A DNA stretch of 64,000 nt. It comes from Corynebacterium gallinarum (lineage in GTDB: Bacteria; Actinomycetota; Actinomycetes; Mycobacteriales; Mycobacteriaceae). The position numbers and the translations under genes are program-made. The DNA is taken from the NCBI RefSeq assembly GCF_014837045.1, contig NZ_JACSPR010000002.1, positions 248,001 to 312,000 on the forward strand. Direction: 5' to 3'. The stretch's first letter is position 1. Each line of letters opens with the position of its first letter. A model generated the notes under the pieces. That model did no database searches. It had not been told where the DNA came from and saw only the letters and a list, made by a program, of their open reading frames with translations. Shown piece after piece: positions 37,342-46,323 of the stretch.

Positions 37342-38616
37342 ATGAGTACCGATGCAACAACCACGGGCCTGCTGATTGTGGGCGCGAACCAGGCGGGTGT
37401 GCAGCTGGCGGTGTCTCTGCGCGCCACCGGGTTCACCGATCACATCACCCTGCTGGGCGAGGAGGACCACCGTCCCTACCAGCGCCCGGCACTGTCCAAG
37501 GAGTTCCTGCAGGGCAAGATCGACAAGGAACGGCTGATCTTCCGCTCGAACGAGTACTGGGAGGACAACAACATCTCCCTGGTCAAGGGCGTGCGCATCG
37601 AGCGCATCGACCGCAACGACGACGGGTCCGGGGTTGCGGTGGGCCGGGACGGTTCCACTTACGCTTTTCGACGCCTCGCCCTCGCCGTGGGTGCCCGCCC
37701 CCGCCGCCTCGACCTCCCCGGTTCGGACCTGCGTGGCGTCACCTACCTGCGCAACGCCGATGACGCCCTGGAGCTCAAGGCTCTGGTCGGCGATGTGCGC
37801 GACGCGGTGGTCATCGGTGGTGGGTTCATCGGTCTCGAAGCCGCCTGCTCCCTGCAGGAACTGGGCAAGAACGTCACCGTCCTGGAGCACGGCCCCCGCC
37901 TTGTCGGTCGCGCCGTGGGCGAGGAGACCGCCGAGTTCTTCCTCGAGCAGCACCGGGCGCGCGGCATCGACATCCGCCTCAACGCGCGCATGACCGGGTT
38001 CGTCGGCGAGGACGGCGCGGTCACCGGTGTCGAGCTTGACGACGTCACCATCATCCCGGCCCAGCTTGTCATCGTGGGCATCGGTGTCATCCCCAACACC
38101 GAACTTGCCGAGCAGATGGGCCTGGAGGTCAACAACGGCATTGTCGTGGATGAACACGCCGTCGCCTCCGATGGCACCACCATCGCCATTGGTGATGTGG
38201 CCAATATCCCCAACCCCATCCCCGGCTCCCCCGCCGGTGAACGCATCCGCCTGGAAAGCGTCAACAACGCCATCGAGCACGCCAAGATCGCCGCCTACTC
38301 CCTGGCCGGCACCCCCGAGGCCTACTCCGGCATCCCGTGGTTCTGGTCCAACCAGGGTGATCTGAAACTGCAGATCGCCGGACTCACCCTCGGCTATGAC
38401 CAGACCCTGATCCGGCGCGATGATGCCAAGAAGAAATTCTCCGTCCTCTACTACCGGGACGGGCAGATCATCGCCGCCGACTGTGTCAACGCCCCCCTTG
38501 ATTTCATGGCGGTCCGCGGGGCCCTGTCCAAGCGGCAGAACATCCCCTTCGACGCCGCCGGTGACATCAACACCCCACTGAAGAAGCTCGCTGTTGACCT
38601 GGAGGTCGCATCATGA
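37342..38616 (+). CDS. creE: Ferredoxin reductase, FAD/NAD-dependent
   Basis: 424 residues of the putidaredoxin-reductase type. The FAD motif is LLIVGANQAGVQLAVSL, followed by HRPYQRPALSKEFL. The NAD(P)H motif is VVIGGGFIGLEAACSLQ, and the second FAD motif IAIGDVANIPNP. Reduces CreF. ATG 37342 has AGGAGA upstream; the 3' end overlaps creD by four bases (ATGA). Confidence 0.92.
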   Translation: MSTDATTTGLLIVGANQAGVQLAVSLRATGFTDHITLLGEEDHRPYQRPALSKEFLQGKIDKERLIFRSNEYWEDNNISLVKGVRIERIDRNDDGSGVAVGRDGSTYAFRRLALAVGARPRRLDLPGSDLRGVTYLRNADDALELKALVGDVRDAVVIGGGFIGLEAACSLQELGKNVTVLEHGPRLVGRAVGEETAEFFLEQHRARGIDIRLNARMTGFVGEDGAVTGVELDDVTIIPAQLVIVGIGVIPNTELAEQMGLEVNNGIVVDEHAVASDGTTIAIGDVANIPNPIPGSPAGERIRLESVNNAIEHAKIAAYSLAGTPEAYSGIPWFWSNQGDLKLQIAGLTLGYDQTLIRRDDAKKKFSVLYYRDGQIIAADCVNAPLDFMAVRGALSKRQNIPFDAAGDINTPLKKLAVDLEVAS

Positions 38617-39350
38617 CGAACAAGACCCTACCCGCGTGGGAACAGGCCGACGCCAGCACCCACGCCGACGATCCCCGGGCCGTCGCCTTCGCATCGCAGT
38701 ACCCGGTCCGCCCGATCCCCGCCACCGGACCGGTCGTCACCGGCTCCATCTGCGCCACCCCGTCTGCAGGTTTCGATGCGCTGTGGAAGGCCATCGAACC
38801 CGAGACCCGCACCCGCGCCAACGACGTCCACCTGCCGGTCTCCACTGCCTACGCCTCCCGCCTGTGCGACGCCTACCCCGAGGCCGACCGCGAACTGGTC
38901 CTGGCCGCCATCATCCTCCACGACACCGGTTGGGCCCACGTGGATGAGGACCGGATCATCTCCGAGGGTTTCTCCAGCAACTGGCGCAAGGCCACCATCC
39001 GTTTCGAACACGAGGCGGAAGGCTGCGAGGTCGCACGCCGAGTACTGCCCGAGCTGGGCTACTCCGCGGACTTCGTGGAGAAGGTATGCGAAATCATCGA
39101 CGGCCACGACACCCGCCAGGTCGCCTACTCCCTCGAGGATGCCCTGGTCCGCGACAGCGACCGCCTCTGGCGCTTCGATCGCGCCGGCATCATGGCCTCC
39201 TCCTCCTGGTTCGGCATGGCGATCTCCGACTACGTCGACCGCCTGCAGCGCGAGATCATCCCCGAGCTCATCACCGACGCCGCCCACCAGATGGCCACCG
39301 CCGATCTGGCCCGCGCCGCCGCTCTCCTACGCACGGAGGTAATCCGATAA
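38613..39350 (+). CDS. creD: HD-domain phosphohydrolase
   Basis: 245 residues with HD-superfamily metal ligands: His in NDVHLPVS, the His-Asp pair in IILHDTGWAHVDED, His in EIIDGHDTRQV and Asp in VRDSDRLWRFD. In the cre pathway it removes the phosphate from the oxidised aryl phosphate, releasing the 4-hydroxybenzyl product. Overlaps creE at the start and creC at the end (TAATG). Confidence 0.87.
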   Translation: MTNKTLPAWEQADASTHADDPRAVAFASQYPVRPIPATGPVVTGSICATPSAGFDALWKAIEPETRTRANDVHLPVSTAYASRLCDAYPEADRELVLAAIILHDTGWAHVDEDRIISEGFSSNWRKATIRFEHEAEGCEVARRVLPELGYSADFVEKVCEIIDGHDTRQVAYSLEDALVRDSDRLWRFDRAGIMASSSWFGMAISDYVDRLQREIIPELITDAAHQMATADLARAAALLRTEVIR

Positions 39351-40858
39351 TGACCGCCGTCATCCCCGCTGCGCTGCAGCGACGCGACCAACTTGACCTG
39401 CCCTACACCCACGTCGACGACTTCTACATCAACGGTGCCTGGGTGACCGCCACCGGCGAGAAACGCAACCCCGTGGTGGATCCCGCCACCGGCCAGGAAT
39501 GGGGTTCCGTCCCCGAAGCCGGCCAGGTGGAACTCGACCACGCCGTCGGCGCTGCCCGGGAGGCCCTGTCCGGTTGGAGTGGGCTTGCGGCCGCGTCCCG
39601 TGCAGAATATCTGGTGCGGATCGCTGAGGAAATTGAAAAGCGCGCCGAGGTGCTCGCCCTGACCAACACCCGCGAGAACGGCTCCCCCATCTCGGAGACC
39701 CGCGGTGCCGCGGCGAATGCAGCCGGTATCTTCCGGTACTTCGCCACCCTGGCCCCATTCCTTGACGATCCGGACATCCGCCCCTTCCCCGCCGGTGGTG
39801 CCGAATCCCTCGTGGACAAGGATCCCATCGGAGTCTGCGCCCTGATCGCCCCCTGGAACTTCCCGATCAACCTGGTCGTGATCAAACTGGCCCCGGCGCT
39901 GCTGGCCGGGTGCAGCGTGATCATCAAACCCGCCTCCCCCACCCCGCTGTCCATCCGGTTCATCATCGAGGCCGTCGAGGCCGCCGGTGTGCCCGCCGGT
40001 GTGGTCAACCTGCTGACCGGCTCCGGGCGCTTCGGTGACGCCATGGTGCGCCACCCCGGCGTGAACAAGGTCGCCTTCACCGGATCCACCCCGGTCGGAC
40101 GCAAGATCGCCTCCGCATGTGGTGAACTACTGCGCCCGGTGACCCTCGAACTCGGTGGGAAATCCTCCGCCATCGTGCTGCCGGATGCCGACATATCAGT
40201 GCTGGCCTCCCGTCTCATCCGATCCTGCATGCGCAACACCGGCCAGACCTGCTATATCAGCACCCGCATCATCGCCCCCGCCTCACGTTATGAGGAAGTG
40301 GTGCAAACGGTGGCCGACACCATCGCCGCAGGCAGCCAGGGCGATCCCCTCGATGAAGACACCGTCTTCGGCCCCGTCGCCACCGCCTCGCAGTACGCGA
40401 CGGTGATGGACTACATCGAATCCGCCCACGCCGAGGGCGCCCGTGCGGTGGCCGGTGGTGCTGCGACCACTGGACTGACCGGTGGCCTGGAGAACGGGGA
40501 ATTCATCCAGCCCACCGTGTTCGCCGATGTCACCCCCGACATGCGGATCGCGGCGGAGGAGATCTTCGGACCGGTCATCTCGATTCTGAAATACGACGAC
40601 TCCCAGGGCGTGGAGGAAGCAATCGAGATCGCCAACAACACCGAATTCGGTCTGGGTGGCCTGGTGTTCGGCGCCGATGAGGACCGTGCCCTGGAAGTTG
40701 CCCGTCGTGTGGATTCCGGTTCCGTGGGCATCAACTTCTTCGGGTCCAATCATTCCGCACCATTCGGTGGGCGTCATGATTCCGGCATGGGTGTGGAATA
40801 CGGCATCGAGGGCCTCAGCGCCTACCTCAGTTACAAGTCGATCCACCGGATGGTGTGA
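39350..40858 (+). CDS. creC: Aldehyde dehydrogenase of the cre operon
   Basis: 502 residues, NAD(P)-dependent aldehyde dehydrogenase family. Cofactor motif FTGSTPVGRKI, catalytic Glu in LELGGKSSAIV and catalytic Cys in NTGQTCYIST; also PWNFPINLVVIKLAPAL. Expected to convert the aromatic aldehyde to the acid. ATG 39350 overlaps the creD stop, with GGAGG upstream. Last gene of the operon. Confidence 0.92.
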   Translation: MTAVIPAALQRRDQLDLPYTHVDDFYINGAWVTATGEKRNPVVDPATGQEWGSVPEAGQVELDHAVGAAREALSGWSGLAAASRAEYLVRIAEEIEKRAEVLALTNTRENGSPISETRGAAANAAGIFRYFATLAPFLDDPDIRPFPAGGAESLVDKDPIGVCALIAPWNFPINLVVIKLAPALLAGCSVIIKPASPTPLSIRFIIEAVEAAGVPAGVVNLLTGSGRFGDAMVRHPGVNKVAFTGSTPVGRKIASACGELLRPVTLELGGKSSAIVLPDADISVLASRLIRSCMRNTGQTCYISTRIIAPASRYEEVVQTVADTIAAGSQGDPLDEDTVFGPVATASQYATVMDYIESAHAEGARAVAGGAATTGLTGGLENGEFIQPTVFADVTPDMRIAAEEIFGPVISILKYDDSQGVEEAIEIANNTEFGLGGLVFGADEDRALEVARRVDSGSVGINFFGSNHSAPFGGRHDSGMGVEYGIEGLSAYLSYKSIHRMV

Positions 40859-40873
40859 CTACCAGGTTGCGTG

Positions 40874-40950
40874 TGAACGAAAACGTTGGTTTGGGGTCCG
40901 GGGACAGGTAAAACCTCAGGACAGCTTTCACAAACCAACGTTTTCGTTCA
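40874..40950. repeat. Palindromic element 1 of 3 after creC
   Basis: A perfect 20-bp inverted repeat (arms 40874-40893 and 40931-40950, TGAACGAAAACGTTGGTTTG) around a 37-base centre that contains AAAACCTCAGGAC. The arms can be extended by a few pairs. Confidence 0.85.
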
Positions 40951-40977
40951 CGCACCCGTCCCCCCGCCGCACCCCGG

Positions 40978-41054
40978 TGACAAATTCTGTTGGTTTGCAC
41001 CCCCGCGCCCGGCAAAACCCCAGGACGTCATTCACAAAACAACAGTTTTTGTCA
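40978..41054. repeat. Palindromic element 2 of 3
   Basis: Arms 40978-40997 and 41035-41054 pair at 17 of 20 positions, around a 37-base centre with AAAACCCCAGGAC. Arm sequence differs from element 1 yet pairing is kept, as in a structured RNA or a mobile palindrome family. Confidence 0.85.
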
Positions 41055-41080
41055 TTCCCCGCGTCTCAGCACCACCCCGG

Positions 41081-41158
41081 TGACAAATTCTGTTGGTTTG
41101 CACCCCGGGCGCCCGGCAAAACCCCAGGACGTCATTCACAAAACAACAGTTTTTGTCA
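41081..41158. repeat. Palindromic element 3 of 3
   Basis: Nearly identical to element 2 (arms 41081-41100 and 41139-41158, centre 38 bases). The three units repeat every 103-104 bases, each preceded or followed by CACCCCGG/CGCACCC-type linkers. Confidence 0.85.
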
Positions 41159-41180
41159 CGCACCCACCGCACAACACAAT

Positions 41181-41219
41181 AAGGCCCCCGTCCCCGGGTA
41201 ACCCGGGAGCGGGGGCCTT
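41181..41219 (-). terminator. Terminator of the rpsH...rplO operon
   Basis: AAGGCCCCCG and CGGGGGCCTT arms with an inner CCCGGG/CCCGGG pair form a strong hairpin 18 bases after the rplO stop; TTATTG follows on the minus strand. Confidence 0.75.
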
Positions 41220-41236
41220 ACTTGGTTCTACAGCTC

Positions 41237-41683
41237 TTATGCGGTGGTGACGGAGCCGCCAGCGGCTTCGATCTTTTCCTTCGCGGAACCGGAGAACTTG
41301 TGGGCGGTGACGTTCAGCTTGACGCTGATGTCGCCGTTGCCCAGAACCTTGACGAGCTCGTTCTTGCGAACGAGGCCGGCAGCCACGATGTCAGCGACAG
41401 CAATGTCGCCGCCCTGTGGGAATGCCTCGGCGAGGTCTGCAACGTTGACTACCTGGTAGTCAACCTTGTTCGGATTCTTGAAGCCCTTGAGCTTCGGCAG
41501 GCGCATCTGCAGTGGCATCTGGCCACCCTCGAATGCTGCCGAAACCTGCTTGCGGGCGCCAGTGCCCTTGGTGCCGCGGCCAGCGGTCTTACCCTTGGAT
41601 GCTTCACCGCGACCGACGCGGGTCTTGGCCTTGTTTGAGCCCTTTGCAGGGCGCAGATCGTGGAGCTTGATTGGATCGCTCAT
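41237..41683 (-). CDS. rplO: 50S ribosomal protein L15
   Basis: 148 residues: [20 protein letters not shown] and [20 protein letters not shown] at the N-terminus, then [17 protein letters not shown]. Late-assembly 50S protein. Last gene of the rpsH-rplF-rplR-rpsE-rpmD-rplO block. Confidence 0.97.
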   Translation of the reverse strand: MSDPIKLHDLRPAKGSNKAKTRVGRGEASKGKTAGRGTKGTGARKQVSAAFEGGQMPLQMRLPKLKGFKNPNKVDYQVVNVADLAEAFPQGGDIAVADIVAAGLVRKNELVKVLGNGDISVKLNVTAHKFSGSAKEKIEAAGGSVTTA

Positions 41684-41690
41684 TTGTTAC

Positions 41691-41876
41691 CTACTCCCCC
41701 GCCACTTCTTCGACGACGATCAGGTGACGTACAGCCTGGACCATGCCGCGAACCTGAGGGGTGTCGGGACGGACCACAGAGTGGCGGATACGCTTCAGAC
41801 CGAGGGAACGAAGATTTTCGCGATGCTTTGGCTTGGTGCCGATAGTGCCTTTGACCTGGGTAATCTTCAGCGCCAT
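41691..41876 (-). CDS. rpmD: 50S ribosomal protein L30
   Basis: 61 residues: [40 protein letters not shown] and [10 protein letters not shown]. Normal length and sequence for bacterial L30. Three bases after rpsE and seven before rplO. Confidence 0.97.
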   Translation of the reverse strand: MALKITQVKGTIGTKPKHRENLRSLGLKRIRHSVVRPDTPQVRGMVQAVRHLIVVEEVAGE

Positions 41877-41879
41877 TTC

Positions 41880-42515
41880 TTACGCCTCCTGACCTGCGCG
41901 AGCGCGCAGAATACGTGCCGGAGCGACCTCTTCGACGGTCTTGCCACGACGGGCTGCGACCTCTTCAGGGCGGACCAGCTGCTTCAGGCCATCCACGGTT
42001 GCGTGGACGACGTTGATAGCGTTGTCAGATCCCAGGGACTTGGACAGGATGTCCTGGATACCAGCGCACTCAAGAACTGGACGGGCTGCGCCACCGGCGA
42101 TAACACCGGTACCTGGAGCAGCTGGCTTCAGCATGACGATGCCTGCTGCTGCCTCGCCCTGAACTGGGTGGGTGATGGTGCCGCCGACCATGGGGACGCG
42201 GAAGAAGTTCTTACGAGCCTCTTCTGCACCCTTCTGGATAGCTGCGGGAACTTCCTTGGCCTTGCCGTATCCGACACCGACCATGCCCTGGCCGTCGCCA
42301 ACGATCACGAGAGCGGTGAAGCTGAAGCGACGACCACCCTTGACGACCTTGGAAACGCGGTTGATGGTGACGACGCGCTCAATGTACTGGGAGCGCTCGT
42401 CCTGCTGCTGATTGCGACGGTCATCGCGGCGGCCTCCGCCACGACGCTCGTTGCGATCATTCGACTTGTTCTCGTCGGCGGATCGACCGCCGTCACGCCG
42501 TTCACGTCCCGGCAT
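41880..42515 (-). CDS. rpsE: 30S ribosomal protein S5
   Basis: 211 residues. A basic, Asp/Arg-rich N-terminal extension of about 45 residues ([20 protein letters not shown]) precedes the S5 core: [40 protein letters not shown], and the C-terminal [20 protein letters not shown]. Involved in translational accuracy and 30S assembly. Confidence 0.97.
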   Translation of the reverse strand: MPGRERRDGGRSADENKSNDRNERRGGGRRDDRRNQQQDERSQYIERVVTINRVSKVVKGGRRFSFTALVIVGDGQGMVGVGYGKAKEVPAAIQKGAEEARKNFFRVPMVGGTITHPVQGEAAAGIVMLKPAAPGTGVIAGGAARPVLECAGIQDILSKSLGSDNAINVVHATVDGLKQLVRPEEVAARRGKTVEEVAPARILRARAGQEA

Positions 42516-42555
42516 TACGCAATCCTTCCGTTGATGTTCTTAGAAATGGTCATCA

Positions 42556-42960
42556 TTAGAACTTCAGACCACCTTCACGTGCGGCGTCGGCAAGTGCTGC
42601 GACGCGGCCGTGGTACTTGTAGCCGGCGCGGTCGAAGACGACCTGCTCGATGCCGGCTGCCTTGGCGCGCTCGGCGATCAGCTGACCGACCTTAGCGCCC
42701 TTGGCCTTCTTGTCTCCCTCGACTGCACGGACCTCTGGCTCGATGGACGAGGCAGCGGCCAGGGTGTGGCCTGCCAGATCATCAATGATCTGGACGTGCA
42801 TGTGACGAGAGGAGCGGTGGACGACCAGACGTGGGGCCTCAGGGGTGCCACGCAGGGTCTTGCGAATGCGGAAGTGGCGACGTGCACGGGCAACGCGACG
42901 ACGAGTCGCGATGTCCTTACCGACGGAAACGCGCTTCTGCTTGTTTTCAGTGTTGCTCAT
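42556..42960 (-). CDS. rplR: 50S ribosomal protein L18
   Basis: 134 residues: a basic N-terminus ([20 protein letters not shown]), [19 protein letters not shown], and the C-terminal [25 protein letters not shown] region that binds 5S rRNA. Three bases after rplF. Confidence 0.97.
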   Translation of the reverse strand: MSNTENKQKRVSVGKDIATRRRVARARRHFRIRKTLRGTPEAPRLVVHRSSRHMHVQIIDDLAGHTLAAASSIEPEVRAVEGDKKAKGAKVGQLIAERAKAAGIEQVVFDRAGYKYHGRVAALADAAREGGLKF

Positions 42961-42963
42961 TGC

Positions 42964-43500
42964 TTACTTACCCGTCTTTCCGACCTTGCGGCGGATCTGC
43001 TCACCCTCGTAGCGGATGCCCTTACCCTTGTAAGGATCATCCTTACGGAGGCGGCGGATCACTGCTGCAACCTGTCCAACCTTCTGCTTGTCGATACCAG
43101 CGATCGAGAGCTTGGTGGTGCCATCAACCGCAAAGGTGACGCCCTCCGGAGCTTCGATGACCACTGGGTGTGAGTAACCGAGGGAGAACTCGAGGTTCTT
43201 GCCCTTCAGTGCAACACGGTAACCGACACCGAAGATCTCCATCTTGATGGTGTAGCCCTCGGTCACGCCAACAACGATGTTGTTGACGAGGGAGCGGGAC
43301 AGTCCGTGCATGGAACGGCTGTTGCGGTGATCATCCGGACGGGAAACGAGGATCTCGTTGTTCTCGACGGATGCGGTGATCGGCTCCGGCAGGGTGACGT
43401 TCAGGGTGCCCTTAGGACCCTTGACGTCGACCAGGCGGCCGTCGATCTTGACCTCAACACCGGACGGGATGGTAATCGGGTTCTTACCGATACGTGACAT
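42964..43500 (-). CDS. rplF: 50S ribosomal protein L6
   Basis: 178 residues with the duplicated L6 fold: [20 protein letters not shown] and [17 protein letters not shown], then [20 protein letters not shown] and the signature [20 protein letters not shown]. Normal length. Confidence 0.97.
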   Translation of the reverse strand: MSRIGKNPITIPSGVEVKIDGRLVDVKGPKGTLNVTLPEPITASVENNEILVSRPDDHRNSRSMHGLSRSLVNNIVVGVTEGYTIKMEIFGVGYRVALKGKNLEFSLGYSHPVVIEAPEGVTFAVDGTTKLSIAGIDKQKVGQVAAVIRRLRKDDPYKGKGIRYEGEQIRRKVGKTGK

Positions 43501-43517
43501 AGTTAGTCAATCCTCCC

Positions 43518-43916
43518 TTACCAGACGTAGGCGAGAACTTCTCCGCCTACGCCCTTCTCGGTAGCCTGACGGTCGGTCAGGAGGCCCTGGGACGTGGAGA
43601 TGATAGCCACGCCCAGGCCGCCCAGGACCTGTGGCAGATTGGTGGACTTGGCGTACACGCGGAGACCCGGCTTGGAGACACGACGCAGACCGGCGATGGA
43701 ACGCACGCGGTTGCCGGTGTACTTCAGCTCGAGGGTCAGGGTCTTGCCGACCTTGGCGTCCTCGACGTTGTAGCTTTCGATGTAGCCTTCCTGCTTCAGG
43801 ATCTCGGCGATGTTCGCCTTGAGCTTGGAGGATGGCATCGACACGGTGTCGTGGTGCGCATTGTTTGCGTTACGCACGCGCGACAGCATGTCGGCAATGG
43901 GATCAGTCATGGTCAT
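43518..43916 (-). CDS. rpsH: 30S ribosomal protein S8
   Basis: 132 residues: [20 protein letters not shown] through [20 protein letters not shown] and GGEVLAYVW. Binds the central domain of 16S rRNA and is a translational repressor of the spc operon in E. coli. ATG 43916 is the first of two close Met codons; the second (43910) is also possible. First gene of this block; rpsN, usually just upstream, is absent. Confidence 0.96.
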   Translation of the reverse strand: MTMTDPIADMLSRVRNANNAHHDTVSMPSSKLKANIAEILKQEGYIESYNVEDAKVGKTLTLELKYTGNRVRSIAGLRRVSKPGLRVYAKSTNLPQVLGGLGVAIISTSQGLLTDRQATEKGVGGEVLAYVW

Positions 43917-44193
43917 AGAAAGTGACCTGATGCCTTTCTCGTTGGGGTTCCCTACCCACCAGAAGCGTTGACCGGGTGTTTTCTGGCAACTTTGCGCTCC
44001 CCGATTCAATAACCGGTTCGCTCGCCACCATTTCCCACTCGGGCCGCTGAGACGGCGGGGGGCCTACAACAAAGTAGGTGTGTTTACGTTTTACATGAAC
44101 TACAAAGGCACAGATCCTCTATTGAGTTGTGTCTTTCAGTCCAAACGGACAGCGTACAGGACGCCGTCCCTATAACACAAGTCCCCACCAACG
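43917..44193. other. Upstream region of rpsH
   Basis: No gene seen. Should contain the rpsH promoter, but no -10/-35 pair stands out; TACTTT (minus strand, CCTACTTTG near 44070) is the best -10 candidate. A small CCTAC/GTAGG hairpin lies at about 44064-44079. Confidence 0.4.
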
Positions 44194-44273
44194 CGCTTGT
44201 CGACGCCCACCGCCCCACGCCGCACACCCCTCAGGGAGGGTGCGGCGAGCGGTGATCGGGGCGTCGACAAGCG
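44194..44273. repeat. Long imperfect inverted repeat with GCTTGTCGACGCCC arms
   Basis: CGCTTGTCGACGCCC (44194-44208) is exactly complementary to GGGCGTCGACAAGCG (44259-44273). Inside, CGCCGCAC/GTGCGGCG and CACCGC/GCGGTG continue the pairing, giving one long hairpin just before the GNAT gene. Confidence 0.7.
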
Positions 44274-44287
44274 TCTATTGTCGTGGC

Positions 44288-44812
44288 ATGTACCGATTGA
44301 CTACACCCGATGCTGACGGGTACCGGGAGTGGGCCGCGTGCCTGGCCGAGTTCGGTGACGGCCCGATCGACGGATCGGGGTTTGAGGGGCGACCGGACCT
44401 GTCCGCGGCGGCGTTCCAGGCCTATATCGCGGACCGTGCACGGTGGGCGGACACCTCGATCCCTGCGCCGGAGGGTTTCGTGCACTGTGATTTCCGGTGG
44501 ATCACCGGTCCCGGCGGGCAGCTGCTCGGTTTCCTGGCGATCCGGCATACCCTCACCCCCTTTCTGCTGGAGCAGGGTGGGCACATCGGTTATTCGGTCC
44601 GGCCCACAAGCCGCAACCGCGGGGTGGCGGGGGCGGCGCTGGCACTCGGGCTGGCGGAGGCGCAGGCCCTGGGGATCACACCCGTGCTGCTGACCGTGCG
44701 GGAGGACAACCTGGCATCGCGTCGCGTGATCGAGCGCGCCGGCGGTAGCTATGAGGACACCCGGAACGGGTTCCGGCGCTACTGGTTTCCGGGCCCACAC
44801 CGGGGTCAGTGA
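44288..44812 (+). CDS. GNAT family N-acetyltransferase
   Basis: 174 residues. The GNAT fold is seen from the beta strands HCDFRWITGPGGQLLGFLAI and the acetyl-CoA loop IGYSVRPTSRNRGVAGAALA (R/Q-x-x-G-x-A type), then VLLTVREDNLASRRVIERAG and YEDTRNGFRRYWF. Substrate unknown. TATTGT at 44276-44281 is six bases before ATG 44288, suggesting a leaderless transcript. Stands alone. Confidence 0.85.
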   Translation: MYRLTTPDADGYREWAACLAEFGDGPIDGSGFEGRPDLSAAAFQAYIADRARWADTSIPAPEGFVHCDFRWITGPGGQLLGFLAIRHTLTPFLLEQGGHIGYSVRPTSRNRGVAGAALALGLAEAQALGITPVLLTVREDNLASRRVIERAGGSYEDTRNGFRRYWFPGPHRGQ

Positions 44813-44858
44813 CGCCTGCCCGCACCACACGGCGGGGGCAGGCCGTTCACAGCTCATA

Positions 44859-44887
44859 TTGACCTTGGTGTGAAGAATTTCTAAAGT
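44859..44887 (+). promoter_or_regulatory. Promoter of the riboswitch-led cobalamin operon
   Basis: TTGACC (44859-44864), exactly 17 bases, TAAAGT (44882-44887). Start of transcription expected near 44894, at the 5' edge of the riboswitch. Confidence 0.65.
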
Positions 44888-44893
44888 ACAAGG

Positions 44894-45090
44894 TACCTAC
44901 TGTTTGTTATTGGGGGAAGTCCGGTGTGAATCCGGCGCTGACCCGCAACCGTGTGGTGCATTGTGCACCGAGTCGGAATACCCAGGACAAAACTGTTGGC
45001 TCACAACCGTCGAGGACTACGGTTCTGAAGCCCGTAGTCAGGCATGTCAGCCTTTCTTCCGGGATGCTCAGAAACGTTTCCCATAAAGAA
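44894..45090 (+). ncRNA. Cobalamin (B12) riboswitch
   Basis: Carries the conserved core GGTGTGAATCCGG, then GCTGACCCGCAACCGT (44937-44952), then GAGTCGGAATACC, as in the RF00174 class. The 3' part includes pairs able to form the kissing loop and expression-platform hairpins before the AAAGGGA ribosome-binding site of the gene at 45105. High cobalamin should repress the five-gene operon downstream. Confidence 0.92.
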
Positions 45091-45104
45091 AGGGACCTGC
45101 CTTC

Positions 45105-46313
45105 ATGGCATTTCTCGGGACACGCACCGCTGCCACAGCCCTGGCTCTGGCAACTGGCATCGCACTCATCACGCCCCACACCGCTGTTGCGGCAACACCC
45201 CCCACTGATTCCGAGCTCGAAAGCACCGCGGGCTTCCTGGCTGCCCAGCTCAGAAACAGCGAGAACGGGCTGTTGGATGGCCCGTTTTCGGGTAGGGCTG
45301 ACCTCGGCCTGACCGCGGATTTCATCTTCGCCCTCGATGCCCTGGACATGCATCATGACCAGGCTGATCGCAGCTATGAGGCAATGGTCAACAATGCTGA
45401 TGACTTCGTGTACTTCATGGGTGAGGTGGATGCAGGTCGTATGGCCAAGTTCGTCGCGCTGCAGAACACTCGCGGTGAGCGCAATGAGACCTACATTGCA
45501 GAACTCGTGGATGCGATCCAGGAGGATGGCCGCCTGATGAACGAAACAGACGGCGAACCCACCTCCAGCGCCCAGAATTTCTCCCAGTCCTGGGCCGTTA
45601 TCGCCCTGGCACGCGCTGGTGAGACTGAGGCTGCTGAGAAGGCCGCAGACTTCCTGGAGAGCCAGATCTGCGAGGATGGCGGCGTCCCACTGTTCCCCGC
45701 AACCCCACCGAGCTGCAGCTCCGTGGATCCTGATTCCACAGGTATGGCAGGCCAGGCCCTCGCACTGGTCCGGGGCGCCGATGCTCCCTCCACTGGGAGC
45801 GTCCTGCAGTACCTGCGTGACAACACCACCGAGGAAGGCGGCATCAACAGCCGGTTTGCCGGTATCAACGCCAACTCCACCGCCCTTGCCGCCAGTGCTT
45901 TTGCCTACGTCGGTGATCTGGGTGCTTTCGAGCGCAACCACGCCTTCCTGGATGCTGTACGTCTCGATGACTCCGCACCTGAGGATCTTCGTGGTGGATT
46001 CGCCTACAAGATCAGCGATGTGGACAAGGTAACCACCGTCACCGATCAGATCCGTCGCGTTACCGCGCAGGCCGCCCTCGGTTTTGCAGGTGGCAGCTAC
46101 GCCTCTTCTGACACCCTCTACCCGGTACAGGTTGATCCGGATCCGGTCGATCCGACCCCGACCGAACCCACCGAGCCCACCGAACCCGGTGACAGCAGCA
46201 ATGGCTCATCCACGGGTGGCATCTTCCTCGGCGTACTTGCCGCCATCGCCGCGGTCATCGCTGCGGTCATCGGCTTCACTGGTCCTGCATCTTTCCTCCC
46301 GGCACAGTTCTAG
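45105..46313 (+). CDS. Surface-anchored alpha/alpha-toroid protein, transcobalamin alpha-domain-like
   Basis: 402 residues. Signal peptide to about residue 29 (TALALATGIALITPHTAVAA). The mature part is a series of helical repeats of the prenyltransferase/terpene-cyclase type: GRADLGLTADFIFALDALDM, QSWAVIALARAGETEAAEKA, CEDGGVPLF, DSTGMAGQALALVRG and INANSTALAASAFAYVGDLG. A Pro/Thr/Glu linker and a C-terminal transmembrane helix (GGIFLGVLAAIAAVIAAVIG) anchor it. Human transcobalamin and intrinsic factor use the same barrel to bind cobalamin, and this gene sits directly under a B12 riboswitch. Cobalamin binding is therefore the likely role. Confidence 0.82.
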   Translation: MAFLGTRTAATALALATGIALITPHTAVAATPPTDSELESTAGFLAAQLRNSENGLLDGPFSGRADLGLTADFIFALDALDMHHDQADRSYEAMVNNADDFVYFMGEVDAGRMAKFVALQNTRGERNETYIAELVDAIQEDGRLMNETDGEPTSSAQNFSQSWAVIALARAGETEAAEKAADFLESQICEDGGVPLFPATPPSCSSVDPDSTGMAGQALALVRGADAPSTGSVLQYLRDNTTEEGGINSRFAGINANSTALAASAFAYVGDLGAFERNHAFLDAVRLDDSAPEDLRGGFAYKISDVDKVTTVTDQIRRVTAQAALGFAGGSYASSDTLYPVQVDPDPVDPTPTEPTEPTEPGDSSNGSSTGGIFLGVLAAIAAVIAAVIGFTGPASFLPAQF

Positions 46314-46323
46314 GAGTCAGATC

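Noticed and set aside
40874-41158. CRISPR-like array or type III toxin-antitoxin RNA repeats
   Set aside because: Only three units, each a palindrome with about 37-base centre, no unique spacers, no cas genes, and no toxin gene next to it.
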